A stretch of 64,000 nucleotides of DNA from an uncultured Christensenella sp. (GCA_910585705.1 CAJUER010000002.1:62001-126000); one strand, 5' to 3'; positions 23,709-33,275 are shown, counted from the stretch's first letter. Notes: generated by a model not told the origin, from the sequence alone. Made by a program: numbers and translations.

Positions 23709-24959
23709 TTATTTTACGCAATCGGCGTACAGAGGATAAGCCTTGCAGAGCTTGGCGACTTCCGCATTTACTTCGTCGAAAACCTTTTCCTTTCCTTCAG
23801 CCGTCTTCGCGATAAGCTGTGCGATTTTGCGTGCCTCCGCTTCTTTCATCCCGCGCGAGGTTATTGCAGGCGCGCCTATCCTTATGCCCGAAGTCACAAA
23901 GGGCTTTTGCTTATCAAAAGGAATTGAATTTTTGTTTACGGTTATGTGAACCTCGTCCAAAAGCTCGGTAAGCTGTTTCCCCGTGACGTCAGTGTCGGTC
24001 AGATCGAGAAGTATAAGGTGATTATCCGTTCCGCCAGAAACCATTTTCATGCCGAGCTTGCGGAATTCTTCAGCCATTGCCGCCGCATTTTTGACAATTT
24101 GCTGTTGATAGGTTTTAAACTCGGGCTGTAACGCTTCCTTAAAGGCGACCGCCTTTGCCGCGATTATATGCATAAGCGGACCGCCCTGAATGCCGGGAAA
24201 TACCGCTTTGTCTATTGCCTTGCCCCATTCTTCCTTGCACATTATAACTCCGCCGCGAGGACCGCGAAGAGTTTTGTGCGTGGTTGTGGTTACAAAGTCC
24301 GCATAGGGTACGGGCGAGGGGTGAAGCCCCGCAGCGACAAGCCCCGCAATGTGCGCAATGTCAACCATCATAAGCGCGCCGCACTTGTCGCAAATTTTTC
24401 TTATGCGTTCGAAGTCGATAATGCGCGGATAAGCGCTTGCGCCGGAAATTATAAGTTTGGGCTTACTTTCAAGCGCAATGCGCTCCATTTCGTCGTAATC
24501 TATAAGCTCGCTACCCTCGCTTACGCCGTAGGGTACGATATTAAAATATTTGCCCGATATGTTTACGGGCGACCCGTGCGAAAGGTGTCCGCCGTGAGAA
24601 AGATTCATTCCCATAACCGTATCGCCCGTTTGGCAGGCGGCGAACAGAACGGCAAGATTTGCGCTTGCCCCCGAGTGGGGCTGTACGTTGCAGTATTCAC
24701 AGCCGAAAAGTTTTTTAAGCCTTTCGCGCGCCAAATCTTCCGCAATATCCACAAACCGGCAACCGCCGTAATAGCGGTGCGCGGGGTAACCTTCGGCGTA
24801 TTTGTTCGTAAGGTGACTACCCGCAGCCGCCAGAACCTGCGGCGAAACGAAGTTTTCGCTTGCGATAAGTTCGATATTGTTTTGCTGGCGTTCAAGTTCG
24901 AGTCTGAGCGCTTGTGCGATTTCGGGGTCGGTTTGTTCAATCAGGGAAATGTCTATCAT
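23709..24959 (-). CDS. glyA: Serine hydroxymethyltransferase
   Basis: 416 aa PLP enzyme converting serine and THF to glycine and methylene-THF. It has ELIASENFVSPQVL, YAEGYPAHRYYGGC and the PLP-lysine motif VTTTTHKTLRGPRGG; family length. A consensus-like promoter and AAAAGGAG site precede it. The end lies close to the ribU promoter, and no terminator was seen between them. Confidence 0.97.
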   Translation of the reverse strand: MIDISLIEQTDPEIAQALRLELERQQNNIELIASENFVSPQVLAAAGSHLTNKYAEGYPAHRYYGGCRFVDIAEDLARERLKKLFGCEYCNVQPHSGASANLAVLFAACQTGDTVMGMNLSHGGHLSHGSPVNISGKYFNIVPYGVSEGSELIDYDEMERIALESKPKLIISGASAYPRIIDFERIRKICDKCGALMMVDIAHIAGLVAAGLHPSPVPYADFVTTTTHKTLRGPRGGVIMCKEEWGKAIDKAVFPGIQGGPLMHIIAAKAVAFKEALQPEFKTYQQQIVKNAAAMAEEFRKLGMKMVSGGTDNHLILLDLTDTDVTGKQLTELLDEVHITVNKNSIPFDKQKPFVTSGIRIGAPAITSRGMKEAEARKIAQLIAKTAEGKEKVFDEVNAEVAKLCKAYPLYADCVK

Positions 24960-24977
24960 AATTACTCCTTTTTATTT

Positions 24978-25006
24978 ATTTTATCACAGCCGACTGCAAT
25001 TAACAA
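24978..25006 (-). promoter_or_regulatory. Promoter of glyA
   Basis: Minus strand TTGTTA, 17-nt spacer, TAAAAT, about 20 nt before the ATG. Confidence 0.55.
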
Positions 25007-25033
25007 GTAATTTTTTAAATATAAAACGCTTGT

Positions 25034-25072
25034 AAAAAAACGCCGCCGCGCGGAATATTCCGCGCGGCGGCG
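25034..25072 (-). terminator. Terminator of the large lipoprotein gene
   Basis: Perfect 16-base inverted arms around GGAATATTCC (CGCCGCCGCGCGG/CCGCGCGGCGGCG), then GTTTTTTT on the minus strand. Confidence 0.9.
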
Positions 25073-25083
25073 TAAACTTTAAT

Positions 25084-26979
25084 TTAACCTGCCAAATGCC
25101 AATCGGGAGTACCCGCAAGGATTTTCGCCACATTTGAATTGTAAGCAAGATATTCATATTGTTTTACAAAATATCCGTTGTCCATTCTTACGTTTCCGTC
25201 TGTATTTATTTCAATCATATATTCATAATCGTAGTTTTCCATCAAGAAAACAATTATGAAATCAACTTTTTCGGTAGTTCTCTCATTCGTTGCATAATTA
25301 AATACTTCAACTTCCATGTTAAGAGTATAAGTTCCGCCGTTTACAACGGGATTTTCTTTGTCGCCGTCTACATATAAGCCTGTTACATTGCCCTGTGCGT
25401 CAACTTGAGGAGTAACGTTCAAACAAACACTGTTACCGTTATACCGGTAATTGTCGTCATCATAATATCCGGGATCAAATCTTAATTCACAACCGTTTTC
25501 TCCGTCCACATAGCCATTCCATTCTTCATACTTTACGACCGTGCAACCGCCGATATCCGTAAGCGTTGCCGCCGATTCAACATACGACCAGCTTGTCGAA
25601 GTTTCGACCGATTGAGTAATTTCGGTTATTTCATATGTGACTTCTTCATCGCCCACATTAATGTTTGGTCTTATCTTTTTGCTATTGCTGTCATAGCTTA
25701 CGGAAATAGACTGATCGGTAAGCTTACCGTCCTTTAAAGTATAACCCAACTTAAGTTGATTATAAACGATTTCTTTTCCGTCTGTTTTAATTGTCAGCTT
25801 CGAGTCTGAAATTTCAAAAGGCAGTTTATCCAGCATTGCTTTTACGCCGTCTAAATTCATATCGAATAGGGCAAGCAAATCGCCGAGTTTTGTCTGATCG
25901 ACGGTTGTTACGAACACGTCGGAAGGTGCGCCCTGTGCTTTGAATAAATTATTGAGCAAGACTTTGAATCCGTTTGAATTCACTAATTTTACGATATAAT
26001 CGTAAGTAGTTGAATCTTTGTCGGGTTTAATTTCTTGAAGAAACGCCAGCATAAGCTGTACCTGTGAATTCTGGCCTTCGACAGCTTCGCAGATAATATC
26101 GTACAGCGTCTGCGCGGGAACCAGTTCCGTAATAAGCGAAACGTACTTTTTGACAGTTCCGTTTGCAAGCAAGTCGCCGACGGTCGTGTTTTCATCAAGC
26201 GCTGTTACAACCGCCGAAATATCAGACCATATTTTATTCAAAGTTTTAATAAAGTCAACGGTGTAAACGCCGCCGTTCACTTCAAGCGTTCCCGCCGCAA
26301 CCGCAAGATTCACAGCAAAGGAATTAACGCCCATAAACGCAGGTCCGGTAAGATTGCCTAAATCAATTTCAGACTGTGAAGCGTCCGTTGCAGTCATACC
26401 GCCGCCTACGTCACCGCCGATAATGTCTTTTATATAGTCGTTAAGTGTTTCGTTATAATCTCCGCCGTATTCAAGCTCTGCTTTCGAAAAGTCGGTAATT
26501 TCCGTAACATTGCCGTCTTCATCGGGCGCCGCCGAACAGCTGAACGAATTCCAGTTGCGCAGAAAATAATATTCGATATATTTTTCGCTTTCATCTCCGC
26601 TTGAAAAAGTGACGTTTAATTGCACGTCGGCGTTGCCGCTTTTTAAGTCGGCTTTGCCCGAAAATTCATATTTTTCGGCTGATTGTGCGCTTTCCGCCGT
26701 TTCGGGTTTTTGCGCCGTAGGCGAAGACGCCGTATATATTACTTCGGTGCTTTCCGTTTCTGAGTTTGCAGAAATTTCTATGTAAGATGTTGCCGCTTCC
26801 ACTGCCGACAACAGTAATTCGGCAGGAGTCTTCGTTTCCGTGCCGCCGCCGTTGTTTGTTCCGCCGTTACCCGGATCTGCCGGGTCCTGACTTCCGCTGT
26901 CGCAAGCTGCGAATGCTATTACGGCAAAAGCCATAACCGTCGCAATCAGAGCCGCTAAAAATTTTTTAAAAATTTTCAT
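25084..26979 (-). CDS. Large lipoprotein of unknown family
   Basis: 631 aa from an ATG with AAGGAG upstream; an ATG 30 codons earlier has none. Signal MKIFKKFLAALIATVMAFAV ends at lipobox FAAC, followed by a Gly/Asn linker (DPGNGGTNNGGG). The body is acidic, with repeated beta-hairpin-like segments. One such segment, KYEFSGKADLKSGNADVQLN, recalls periplasmic LolA/LppX-type sheet proteins, but this is not firm. No catalytic motif seen. Transcribed alone from its own promoter with a 150-nt hairpin-rich leader. Confidence 0.85.
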   Translation of the reverse strand: MKIFKKFLAALIATVMAFAVIAFAACDSGSQDPADPGNGGTNNGGGTETKTPAELLLSAVEAATSYIEISANSETESTEVIYTASSPTAQKPETAESAQSAEKYEFSGKADLKSGNADVQLNVTFSSGDESEKYIEYYFLRNWNSFSCSAAPDEDGNVTEITDFSKAELEYGGDYNETLNDYIKDIIGGDVGGGMTATDASQSEIDLGNLTGPAFMGVNSFAVNLAVAAGTLEVNGGVYTVDFIKTLNKIWSDISAVVTALDENTTVGDLLANGTVKKYVSLITELVPAQTLYDIICEAVEGQNSQVQLMLAFLQEIKPDKDSTTYDYIVKLVNSNGFKVLLNNLFKAQGAPSDVFVTTVDQTKLGDLLALFDMNLDGVKAMLDKLPFEISDSKLTIKTDGKEIVYNQLKLGYTLKDGKLTDQSISVSYDSNSKKIRPNINVGDEEVTYEITEITQSVETSTSWSYVESAATLTDIGGCTVVKYEEWNGYVDGENGCELRFDPGYYDDDNYRYNGNSVCLNVTPQVDAQGNVTGLYVDGDKENPVVNGGTYTLNMEVEVFNYATNERTTEKVDFIIVFLMENYDYEYMIEINTDGNVRMDNGYFVKQYEYLAYNSNVAKILAGTPDWHLAG

Positions 26980-27055
26980 ATTTCTCCTTTTCCGCATATC
27001 CTTTTTTTTGCGCGGATACTGCGGATAAAAATTTTTTGCCGTTAGATGTTTATTT

Positions 27056-27088
27056 GCGTTGCGAAGCAACGCAAAAGGGGACGTCCCC
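27056..27088 (-). promoter_or_regulatory. Tandem hairpins in the lipoprotein mRNA leader
   Basis: GCGTTGC/GCAACGC (27056-27072) beside the perfect palindrome GGGGACGTCCCC (27077-27088). Both fall in the leader between the promoter at 27134 and the ATG at 26979. No riboswitch class recognised. Confidence 0.5.
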
Positions 27089-27133
27089 TTGTTTTGAGAT
27101 TTATTTTAAAACAATATATTTAATTGCAGTTAC

Positions 27134-27162
27134 AGTATAAAACTATATTCATTAAATGTCAA
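27134..27162 (-). promoter_or_regulatory. Promoter of the large lipoprotein gene
   Basis: Minus strand TTGACA, 17-nt spacer, TATACT; the -35 overlaps the end of the GtrA gene. Confidence 0.75.
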
Positions 27163-27707
27163 GATGATTTTTTGCGTGAGGATATCTTTCGTTTGTGCAA
27201 AACCCTGCGTTTTCTTTCATTGCGTTTTTGACGGCTTTCGGGCAGCTTCTGCGGATATACGGGATTTAAATTCAAATCGCGCCGCCGCACGGCAAATGCG
27301 AAAAACCTCTGCCCCAAATAATTCAAAAGCGGATACAGCACCATACCCGTAACCATTGCAACGTTTTCCTGCACCCTGCCCGAAGACGACGACAATATGT
27401 ATTTTATGAGATATTTCGCTCCGCCGTAAGCGACTATGAAGCAGACGACAACCGTCAGAAGATAGCGCAGTATAGTTTTTAAATACTTGCCCTTTATGCG
27501 GAAAGTCCAGTACTTATTCAGAAAATAACCTGCCACCGCGCCGACTATATAGTACGCCGCAGTGGATATCCAGTAGCCGACGTGAAGAAGATTGTACAGA
27601 AGAAACATCGCCGCCGCGCTCAACAATGTGTTGAACGTGCCTACGGCGACGTACTTCAAAGTCTTTCTGTCTACTACTTTGGTTATGAATTTTCCGAACT
27701 TTTTCAT
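27159..27707 (-). CDS. GtrA-like membrane protein
   Basis: 182 aa with four hydrophobic helices. The opening LKYVAVGTFNTLLSAAAMFLLY and GAVAGYFLNKYWTF are the GtrA family pattern (flippase-like proteins that move polyprenyl-linked sugars). The last 40 residues are strongly basic (RKRRVLHKRKISSRKKSS). Follows trxA in the hisS-trxA-gtrA run; no glycosyltransferase partner is adjacent. Confidence 0.88.
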   Translation of the reverse strand: MKKFGKFITKVVDRKTLKYVAVGTFNTLLSAAAMFLLYNLLHVGYWISTAAYYIVGAVAGYFLNKYWTFRIKGKYLKTILRYLLTVVVCFIVAYGGAKYLIKYILSSSSGRVQENVAMVTGMVLYPLLNYLGQRFFAFAVRRRDLNLNPVYPQKLPESRQKRNERKRRVLHKRKISSRKKSS

Positions 27708-27734
27708 AGCCGTTTTTTCCGTGAGTTTATTTTT

Positions 27735-28046
27735 TTAAAGGTTTTCTTTAAGAAATGTTGCCGCTTCCTCTTCGGTCATATATCCCATAGTTTTCGCGGT
27801 GAGCTCGCCGCCCTTGAAAATTGCGACGTAAGGAATGGACATTATTCCGTAGCGCACGGCAAGCGAAGCGCATTCGTCAATATCTACTTTTACGAAAACC
27901 GCGTCCGCAAATTTTTCCGCAACCGCGTCCATTACGGGCGCAAGCATTTTGCAAGGTCCGCACCATTTGGCGAAAAAGTCGCACACTACGGGCGTTTCGC
28001 CGTTTATAAGCTCGTCAAATTTCGCTTCGTTTATTTGTTCTACCAT
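27735..28046 (-). CDS. trxA: Thioredoxin
   Basis: 103 aa, with the active site WCGPCK at residues 28-33, the cis-Pro segment SIPYVAIFKGGE and a C-terminal helix. Cytoplasmic disulfide reductase. Start codon overlaps the hisS stop (TAATG), so translation is coupled. Thioredoxin reductase is not in the window. Confidence 0.95.
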   Translation of the reverse strand: MVEQINEAKFDELINGETPVVCDFFAKWCGPCKMLAPVMDAVAEKFADAVFVKVDIDECASLAVRYGIMSIPYVAIFKGGELTAKTMGYMTEEEAATFLKENL

Positions 28047-29305
28047 TATAAATTCTCCTTTTGTACTAAGTATGAGTATACTTCGGAAATATTAACCGTT
28101 TCCTGCGTGCCGTCGGACATATTTTTTATGTTGATGGTTTTATTTTTCAATTCGTCTTCACCGACGACGGCAACATATTTTACGCCCGTCTTGTCCGCAT
28201 ATTTGAACTGCGCTTTTACCGACCTGTCCATGTGGTCAAGCTCGGCGCGGATACCTTTAAGCCTTAATTCCGTCACCATTCCGAAAACGTAATCCCTGCT
28301 TTTTTCGTCAAGCCCCGCAATATAAATAAGAGGCTTGTCTTCTTCGGGGAAAGGCGCGGAGGTGTTTTCCATAAGCAGAAGAAGCCTTTCTATGCCTGCG
28401 GCAAAACCTATCGCGGGGGTGGGCTGTCCGCCCAGCTCCTCCACAAGCCCGTCGTATCTGCCTCCTCCGCAAACCGTGCCCTGAGCGCCGATAGCTTCCG
28501 AAACAAATTCGAATACCGTCTTCGAATAGTAGTCCAGCCCGCGCACTATCATTGGATTAACGGTGTAATCCAATCCCTGCGCGGAGAGCAGATTTTTCAC
28601 TCCTTTAAAGTGCGCGGCGCATTCTCCGCAGAGATAGTCCGTTATTTTGGGCGCGCCCGCAATCACCTTTTTACAGCCCTCTTCCTTGCAGTCTAATATG
28701 CGGAGAGGGTTTTTGTCGAAGCGCGAACGGCAGGTTGCGCACATTTTTTCAAGATGCGGCGAGAAGTAGTTTTTAAGCGCCCTGTTGTATTCCGCGCGGC
28801 AGCTTTTACAGCCTATGGAATTTATTTCGAGCCGCGCCTTTACGCCCAGCTTTTCAAGAAATGACGAAGCGGCAAAAATTACCTCCGCGTCAGTCGCGTA
28901 GGATTTAGAACCGAACACCTCGATACCGAACTGGTGAAATTCGCGCAAACGCCCTGCCTGCGGTCTTTCGTAGCGGAACGCAGGGGTTATATAATAGGTC
29001 TTTACGGGCAGAGCGCTGTTGGACAGTCCGTTTTCTATAAACAGCCTTACCGCGCCTGCGGTGCCTTCGGGTTTCAGCGTGACCGAGCGGCCGCCCTTGT
29101 CCTCGAAGGTATACATTTCTTTATTGACGACGTCCGTAGTTTCGCCCACTCCGCGCTTGAAAAGTTCGGTATGCTCGAACACGGGCGTGCGGATTTCGGA
29201 AAGGTTGAAAACCCTTGCCACGCCGCGCGCGGCGTTTTCGATAAACTGCCATTTGTAAGACTGGTTGGGCAGAACGTCCTTCGTGCCTTTGGGAATATTA
29301 ATCAT
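28046..29305 (-). CDS. hisS: Histidyl-tRNA synthetase
   Basis: 419 aa class II synthetase. Motif 1 region near IPKGTKDVLPNQS, motif 2 FRYERPQAGRLREFHQFGIE, His-binding VRGLDYYSKTVFEF and motif 3 AIGFAAGIERLLLL. A C-terminal anticodon-binding domain follows. It carries extra Cys pairs (CKSC, CATC, CGEC) in the insertion region, as in several clostridial HisRS. No T-box leader seen in the 63-nt gap upstream. Confidence 0.96.
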   Translation of the reverse strand: MINIPKGTKDVLPNQSYKWQFIENAARGVARVFNLSEIRTPVFEHTELFKRGVGETTDVVNKEMYTFEDKGGRSVTLKPEGTAGAVRLFIENGLSNSALPVKTYYITPAFRYERPQAGRLREFHQFGIEVFGSKSYATDAEVIFAASSFLEKLGVKARLEINSIGCKSCRAEYNRALKNYFSPHLEKMCATCRSRFDKNPLRILDCKEEGCKKVIAGAPKITDYLCGECAAHFKGVKNLLSAQGLDYTVNPMIVRGLDYYSKTVFEFVSEAIGAQGTVCGGGRYDGLVEELGGQPTPAIGFAAGIERLLLLMENTSAPFPEEDKPLIYIAGLDEKSRDYVFGMVTELRLKGIRAELDHMDRSVKAQFKYADKTGVKYVAVVGEDELKNKTINIKNMSDGTQETVNISEVYSYLVQKENL

Positions 29306-29368
29306 AGCTTTCTCTTTTTAAATATTTTTTGTATCTCTGCGGCGGTTAAAACGAATTGCCGCAGGATA

Positions 29369-30592
29369 TTATCCGTTGAAGTAAGTTTCAAGCGCTTTTT
29401 TCGCGCGGTCGTCGCCGCCTTCCTCAACTGCGCGCTTGAACATTTTTTCGGCTTTTTGCAAATTCTTTGTAACCCCCACTCCATTGAGGTAACAGAAGCC
29501 GAGTTCGCAAATAGCGTCCGCGTTATATTTGCCCGCAGAATATTTCAAGTGTTTTACAGCTTGTTTTTCGTCTTTTTCTACTCCGTCGCCGTTGAGGTAG
29601 CGCAAAGCCAAATCGTAGGAAGCCGTGTCGTCGCCGAGCTTTGCTCCCTTTTCGAGCCAGTAAACAGTCTTTGAAATATCCTGTTCCAGAATATTTCCGT
29701 CGCGGTAAAACTCGGCAAGCTTTTTAATTGCGTAAACGTTATCGCCTTCGGCAGATTTTTTCAGCCAGTAAACCGCTTTATCTTTATCGTAAAACGATCC
29801 GTCGAACAGAAGTATTTCAGCCAATTCGAACTGAGCATAAGTATTGCCGCGCTCGGCGCCCTCTTTATAATTTTTTTGCGCTTTGTATAATTCATTGCGC
29901 TTTTTGTAAATTCTCGCGGCGCCGAGATAGCCCTCGCCCTCTCCCTGTTCTGCGGCTTTCGTAAACCATTCCAACGCTTTTTCTTCTTCGTCCAGATGAT
30001 AATACAACACATGGCCGAGACTGCACTGCGCTTCGGCGTTGCCGCGTCCGGCGGCTATCGAAAGCCACTTTGCAGAATTTACCGCACATTCTTTTTTACT
30101 GAGCTTTTCCGACCCTTCGGGGAAATAGCCGTACATACCGTTGGTATTTTGCCTTGCTAATATAAGACACGCTTCGTCAACGCCCTGCTCCGCCGCCTTT
30201 TCCAAAAGCTCCCTTCCGAGCTTGCGGTCGGTAAACCGTTTTTCTTTACCGAGTTCGCACATAGCTTGCGGATATCCGCAGTCGGACGCGCGTTGCAGGT
30301 ATTCTTCAAATCTCTTGTATTCGAAGCTTAAATTGCTGTCGCCCAAATGTTTGTATGAAAAACAATAAAGATTATACCAGTCCTCGCCCGTGCCCGATAA
30401 AGCCTTGCGGTAGAGTTTTTCGGCTTCCGCGTCGAGAGGTCCGGTGTTCTTCGCGTATTTTTCTCTTGCGCGTCTGCTTTTGAAATAGGCGATTAAAATC
30501 AAGCAAACCGCGCCCGCAATTATTATGACAGGCCCTATCCACGCCGTATTGAAATTTATTTTAAGCATACAGGACGCGATTTCATACAACAT
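29369..30592 (-). CDS. Sel1-repeat membrane protein (A)
   Basis: 407 aa. N-terminal helix (residues about 17-37, WIGPVIIIAGAVCLILIAYF) followed by a basic stop-transfer stretch and about eight Sel1-like repeats (AQCSLGHVLYYHL, AQFELAEILLFDG, ASYDLALRYLNGDGVEKD). The solenoid should lie in the cytoplasm or outside depending on topology. Sel1 repeats scaffold protein complexes. It shares architecture with the next gene upstream and is probably a tandem duplicate. Confidence 0.88.
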   Translation of the reverse strand: MLYEIASCMLKINFNTAWIGPVIIIAGAVCLILIAYFKSRRAREKYAKNTGPLDAEAEKLYRKALSGTGEDWYNLYCFSYKHLGDSNLSFEYKRFEEYLQRASDCGYPQAMCELGKEKRFTDRKLGRELLEKAAEQGVDEACLILARQNTNGMYGYFPEGSEKLSKKECAVNSAKWLSIAAGRGNAEAQCSLGHVLYYHLDEEEKALEWFTKAAEQGEGEGYLGAARIYKKRNELYKAQKNYKEGAERGNTYAQFELAEILLFDGSFYDKDKAVYWLKKSAEGDNVYAIKKLAEFYRDGNILEQDISKTVYWLEKGAKLGDDTASYDLALRYLNGDGVEKDEKQAVKHLKYSAGKYNADAICELGFCYLNGVGVTKNLQKAEKMFKRAVEEGGDDRAKKALETYFNG

Positions 30593-30615
30593 ACCTTACT
30601 CCGTATAACCGTCAA

Positions 30616-31953
30616 TCAGTCGTTGCCGAAGCGTTCGCCGAAGTAGATTTTCAGACATTCGATTGCGTCTTCGTTGCCCTCTTCCGCAGCATTACGCCAG
30701 AACTCGCGGGCTTTTTCTTCGTCCCTTTTAACGTGCGTGCCGTTATAGTAAAGCTCGCCCAGTTTGTACGACGCCGCGTCGCTGTCCTCGCTTGCTTCAA
30801 TCAAATATTTAACGGCTTTGTCCACGTTCTTTTTCACGCCTTCGCCGTTAAGGTAGCACATACCCAGCGCATACTGTGCATCGGAGTCATAGTCCGCAAC
30901 TTCTTCATACATCTCGATAGCGCGCTTCAAATCCTGTTCCACGCCCGTACCGTCGAAGTAGCATTTACCCAATAGATAGATGCCGTAAGGATAATCGGCG
31001 TCCTTCGCTTTTTCAAAGTATTTTACGGCGGCGGACTCGTCCTGCAAAACTCCTTCGCCTTTCAGGTACATTTCACCCAAGTAGCAGGCTGAATAGCTGT
31101 CTCCGTGTTCCACCGCTTTTTCCAACCACTTGACGGCTTGCTTGTAATCTTCCTTTATGTCCGCATAGAACATGCCTATCTTACACTCCGCGTCGGCGTG
31201 GCCGCGCTCCGCCGCTTTTAACAAAAGGGCCTCCGCCTTTTCTTGTCCGCCGTCTTCTTTTTTGAAGTATAAGTAAATATCCGAAGCCTGACACATTGCA
31301 TTAACGTCGCCCTGCTCTGCGGCTTTGAGATACCATTCCAGCGCGGTATCATCGTCGTCTACTTCATATTGATAAATTTTCGCAAGCGCTGTCTGTGCTT
31401 CAACTCTGCCGTTTTGCGCAAAAGGCAAAACAATTTTCATAGCTTTGTCAACGTCTCTTTCAATAAGTACGGAGTCCTTGCCGCAATAGCCGCGCCTGTA
31501 AATTTCGGCAAGCTCAACCGCCGCCTTTTCGTCGCCCGCCTCGATTGCGCGCTCCAAATACTTCACGCATTTCAAAGGGTCGCCGTACTTGGAATCCAGC
31601 CCGAGTTCGCGCAGGGCGGGGGCATAACCCTTATCCGCCGCAGCGTTCATATACGCCAGCCACTTGCCGTAATCGCTTTTAAAGCCGTCCTCGTCGGAAA
31701 GTCCGCTTGCAATTTCAAACAGTTTATCCGCTTCCAAAACCTTGCAAAGCCGTTTCGTTTCTCCGTCGTAACCGCTGTTTGCCGACGGTTTGATTTCGTT
31801 CCGCCGATCCATAAAGTCGGGCTTTCTTTGAACGCTTCCCGTTCCTTTGACAACCTTGACTATCGTGACTATTACGCCGACAAACATTGCAATGCCGACT
31901 GCTACGGAAACTATCGTAAATATAATTCCCGGCAAAACCGATGGAATATCCAT
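30616..31953 (-). CDS. Sel1-repeat membrane protein (B)
   Basis: 445 aa. Single N-terminal helix (about residues 8-33), basic linker, then nine or so Sel1 repeats such as ACYLGEMYLKGEGVLQDESA and AQYALGMCYLNGEGVKKNVD. Lies 11 nt after hslU and 23 nt before paralogue A, so likely cotranscribed with the protease genes. In Bacillus this place is held by codY. Confidence 0.88.
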   Translation of the reverse strand: MDIPSVLPGIIFTIVSVAVGIAMFVGVIVTIVKVVKGTGSVQRKPDFMDRRNEIKPSANSGYDGETKRLCKVLEADKLFEIASGLSDEDGFKSDYGKWLAYMNAAADKGYAPALRELGLDSKYGDPLKCVKYLERAIEAGDEKAAVELAEIYRRGYCGKDSVLIERDVDKAMKIVLPFAQNGRVEAQTALAKIYQYEVDDDDTALEWYLKAAEQGDVNAMCQASDIYLYFKKEDGGQEKAEALLLKAAERGHADAECKIGMFYADIKEDYKQAVKWLEKAVEHGDSYSACYLGEMYLKGEGVLQDESAAVKYFEKAKDADYPYGIYLLGKCYFDGTGVEQDLKRAIEMYEEVADYDSDAQYALGMCYLNGEGVKKNVDKAVKYLIEASEDSDAASYKLGELYYNGTHVKRDEEKAREFWRNAAEEGNEDAIECLKIYFGERFGND

Positions 31954-31964
31954 ATTTTCCTCTC

Positions 31965-33275
31965 TTATAAAACGTACTTTTTAAGATCTCTGTTTTTGAT
32001 TATATTTTCAAGGTGCTCCTCAACGTACTTTTCGTTGACTTCCACCTTTATCACGGGGTAATCGTTTCCGCCCGCGTTGTAGGAAATATCTTCGAGAAGA
32101 TGCTCCATAACGGTGTGCAGACGGCGCGCGCCTATATCCTCGCTCGTGGAGTTTATGTCCTCCGAAACTTCGGCTATCTTTTCTATCGCGTCCTTTGTGA
32201 AATGCAAATCGATATTATCGACCGAAAGCAGCGCCGAATATTGCGTGGTTATCGCGTTTTGGGGCTGAGTCAAAATGTTTATAAAGTCCTCTTTGGTAAG
32301 GCTTGCAAGCTCAACCTGAATGGGGAATCTGCCCTGAAGTTCGGGAATCAAATCCTCGACTTTGGAGACGTGGAACGCGCCCGCCGCAATGAAAAGTATA
32401 TAGTCGGTTTTTACCGGACCGTACTTCGTCATTACTGTGCAGCCCTCTACGATGGGCAATATGTCGCGCTGAACTCCCTCGCGCGAAACGTCCGCGCCCT
32501 GATTTCCCTTGCCCGCGATTTTATCTATCTCGTCGATAAATATAATTCCGTCGTTCTCGGCGCGGCGGATTGCTTCCGCGTTCACCGCGTCGTTATCGAT
32601 AAGCTTATCCGCTTCTTCGCCGATTATAAGATTTTTCGCTTCGCGTACCGTCATCTTGCGCTTTTTGCGTTTGTTCATTCCCAATCCGCTGAACACCGAA
32701 CCCAGATCGATAGCCGCGCCGCTTCCCGGCGAAAGCTCCAAAGGCTTGGGAATATCGTCCACCTCTATCTCTATGGTGGTTCCGTCGTATTTGCCCGCAT
32801 GAATATCGTCCACAATGTTCTGCTCGAAAATTTCTTTCGCAAGCTCGCCGCGCTCGTCCTTCTTCATTTCCGCAAGCACCTTCGCAATGCGGCGTTCCGC
32901 AGTTGCCGTAGCCTTATAGCTTACCTCAGCGGTCTTTTCCTCTTTTACAAGGCGGATTGCACATTCGGCGAGATCGCGGACCATTGACTCGACGTCGCGC
33001 CCGACGTAGCCTACTTCCGTATACTTGGTCGCCTCAACCTTCAAAAAGGGCGCTTTGACAAGCTTGGCAAGTCTCCTTGCTATTTCCGTTTTACCCACGC
33101 CCGTAGGTCCTTTCATAATTATATTTTTGGGCGTGATTTCGTCCTGTAATTCGGGCGAAAGACAGCTGCGGCGGTAACGGTTTCTTAGCGCTATCGCCAC
33201 CGCCTTTTTAGCCTCGTTCTGGCCTATGATATATTTATTGAGTTCGTGAACTATCTGTTTGGGTGTTAAATCCAT
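31965..33275 (-). CDS. hslU: ATP-dependent protease ATPase subunit HslU (ClpY)
   Basis: 436 aa AAA+ unfoldase. The start at 33275 has AAGGAGG upstream and avoids overlap with hslV. N-terminus DLTPKQIVHELNKYIIGQ, Walker A GPTGVGKTEIARRL, GYVGRDVESMVRDL pore loop, Walker B IIFIDEIDKI, sensor IAAGAFHVSKVEDLIPELQG and C-terminal sensor 2. It feeds substrates into HslV. Confidence 0.97.
   Translation of the reverse strand: MDLTPKQIVHELNKYIIGQNEAKKAVAIALRNRYRRSCLSPELQDEITPKNIIMKGPTGVGKTEIARRLAKLVKAPFLKVEATKYTEVGYVGRDVESMVRDLAECAIRLVKEEKTAEVSYKATATAERRIAKVLAEMKKDERGELAKEIFEQNIVDDIHAGKYDGTTIEIEVDDIPKPLELSPGSGAAIDLGSVFSGLGMNKRKKRKMTVREAKNLIIGEEADKLIDNDAVNAEAIRRAENDGIIFIDEIDKIAGKGNQGADVSREGVQRDILPIVEGCTVMTKYGPVKTDYILFIAAGAFHVSKVEDLIPELQGRFPIQVELASLTKEDFINILTQPQNAITTQYSALLSVDNIDLHFTKDAIEKIAEVSEDINSTSEDIGARRLHTVMEHLLEDISYNAGGNDYPVIKVEVNEKYVEEHLENIIKNRDLKKYVL

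Noticed and set aside
29306..29368. Possible T-box leader for hisS
   Set aside because: The gap upstream of hisS is only 63 nt and holds none of the conserved T-box motifs.
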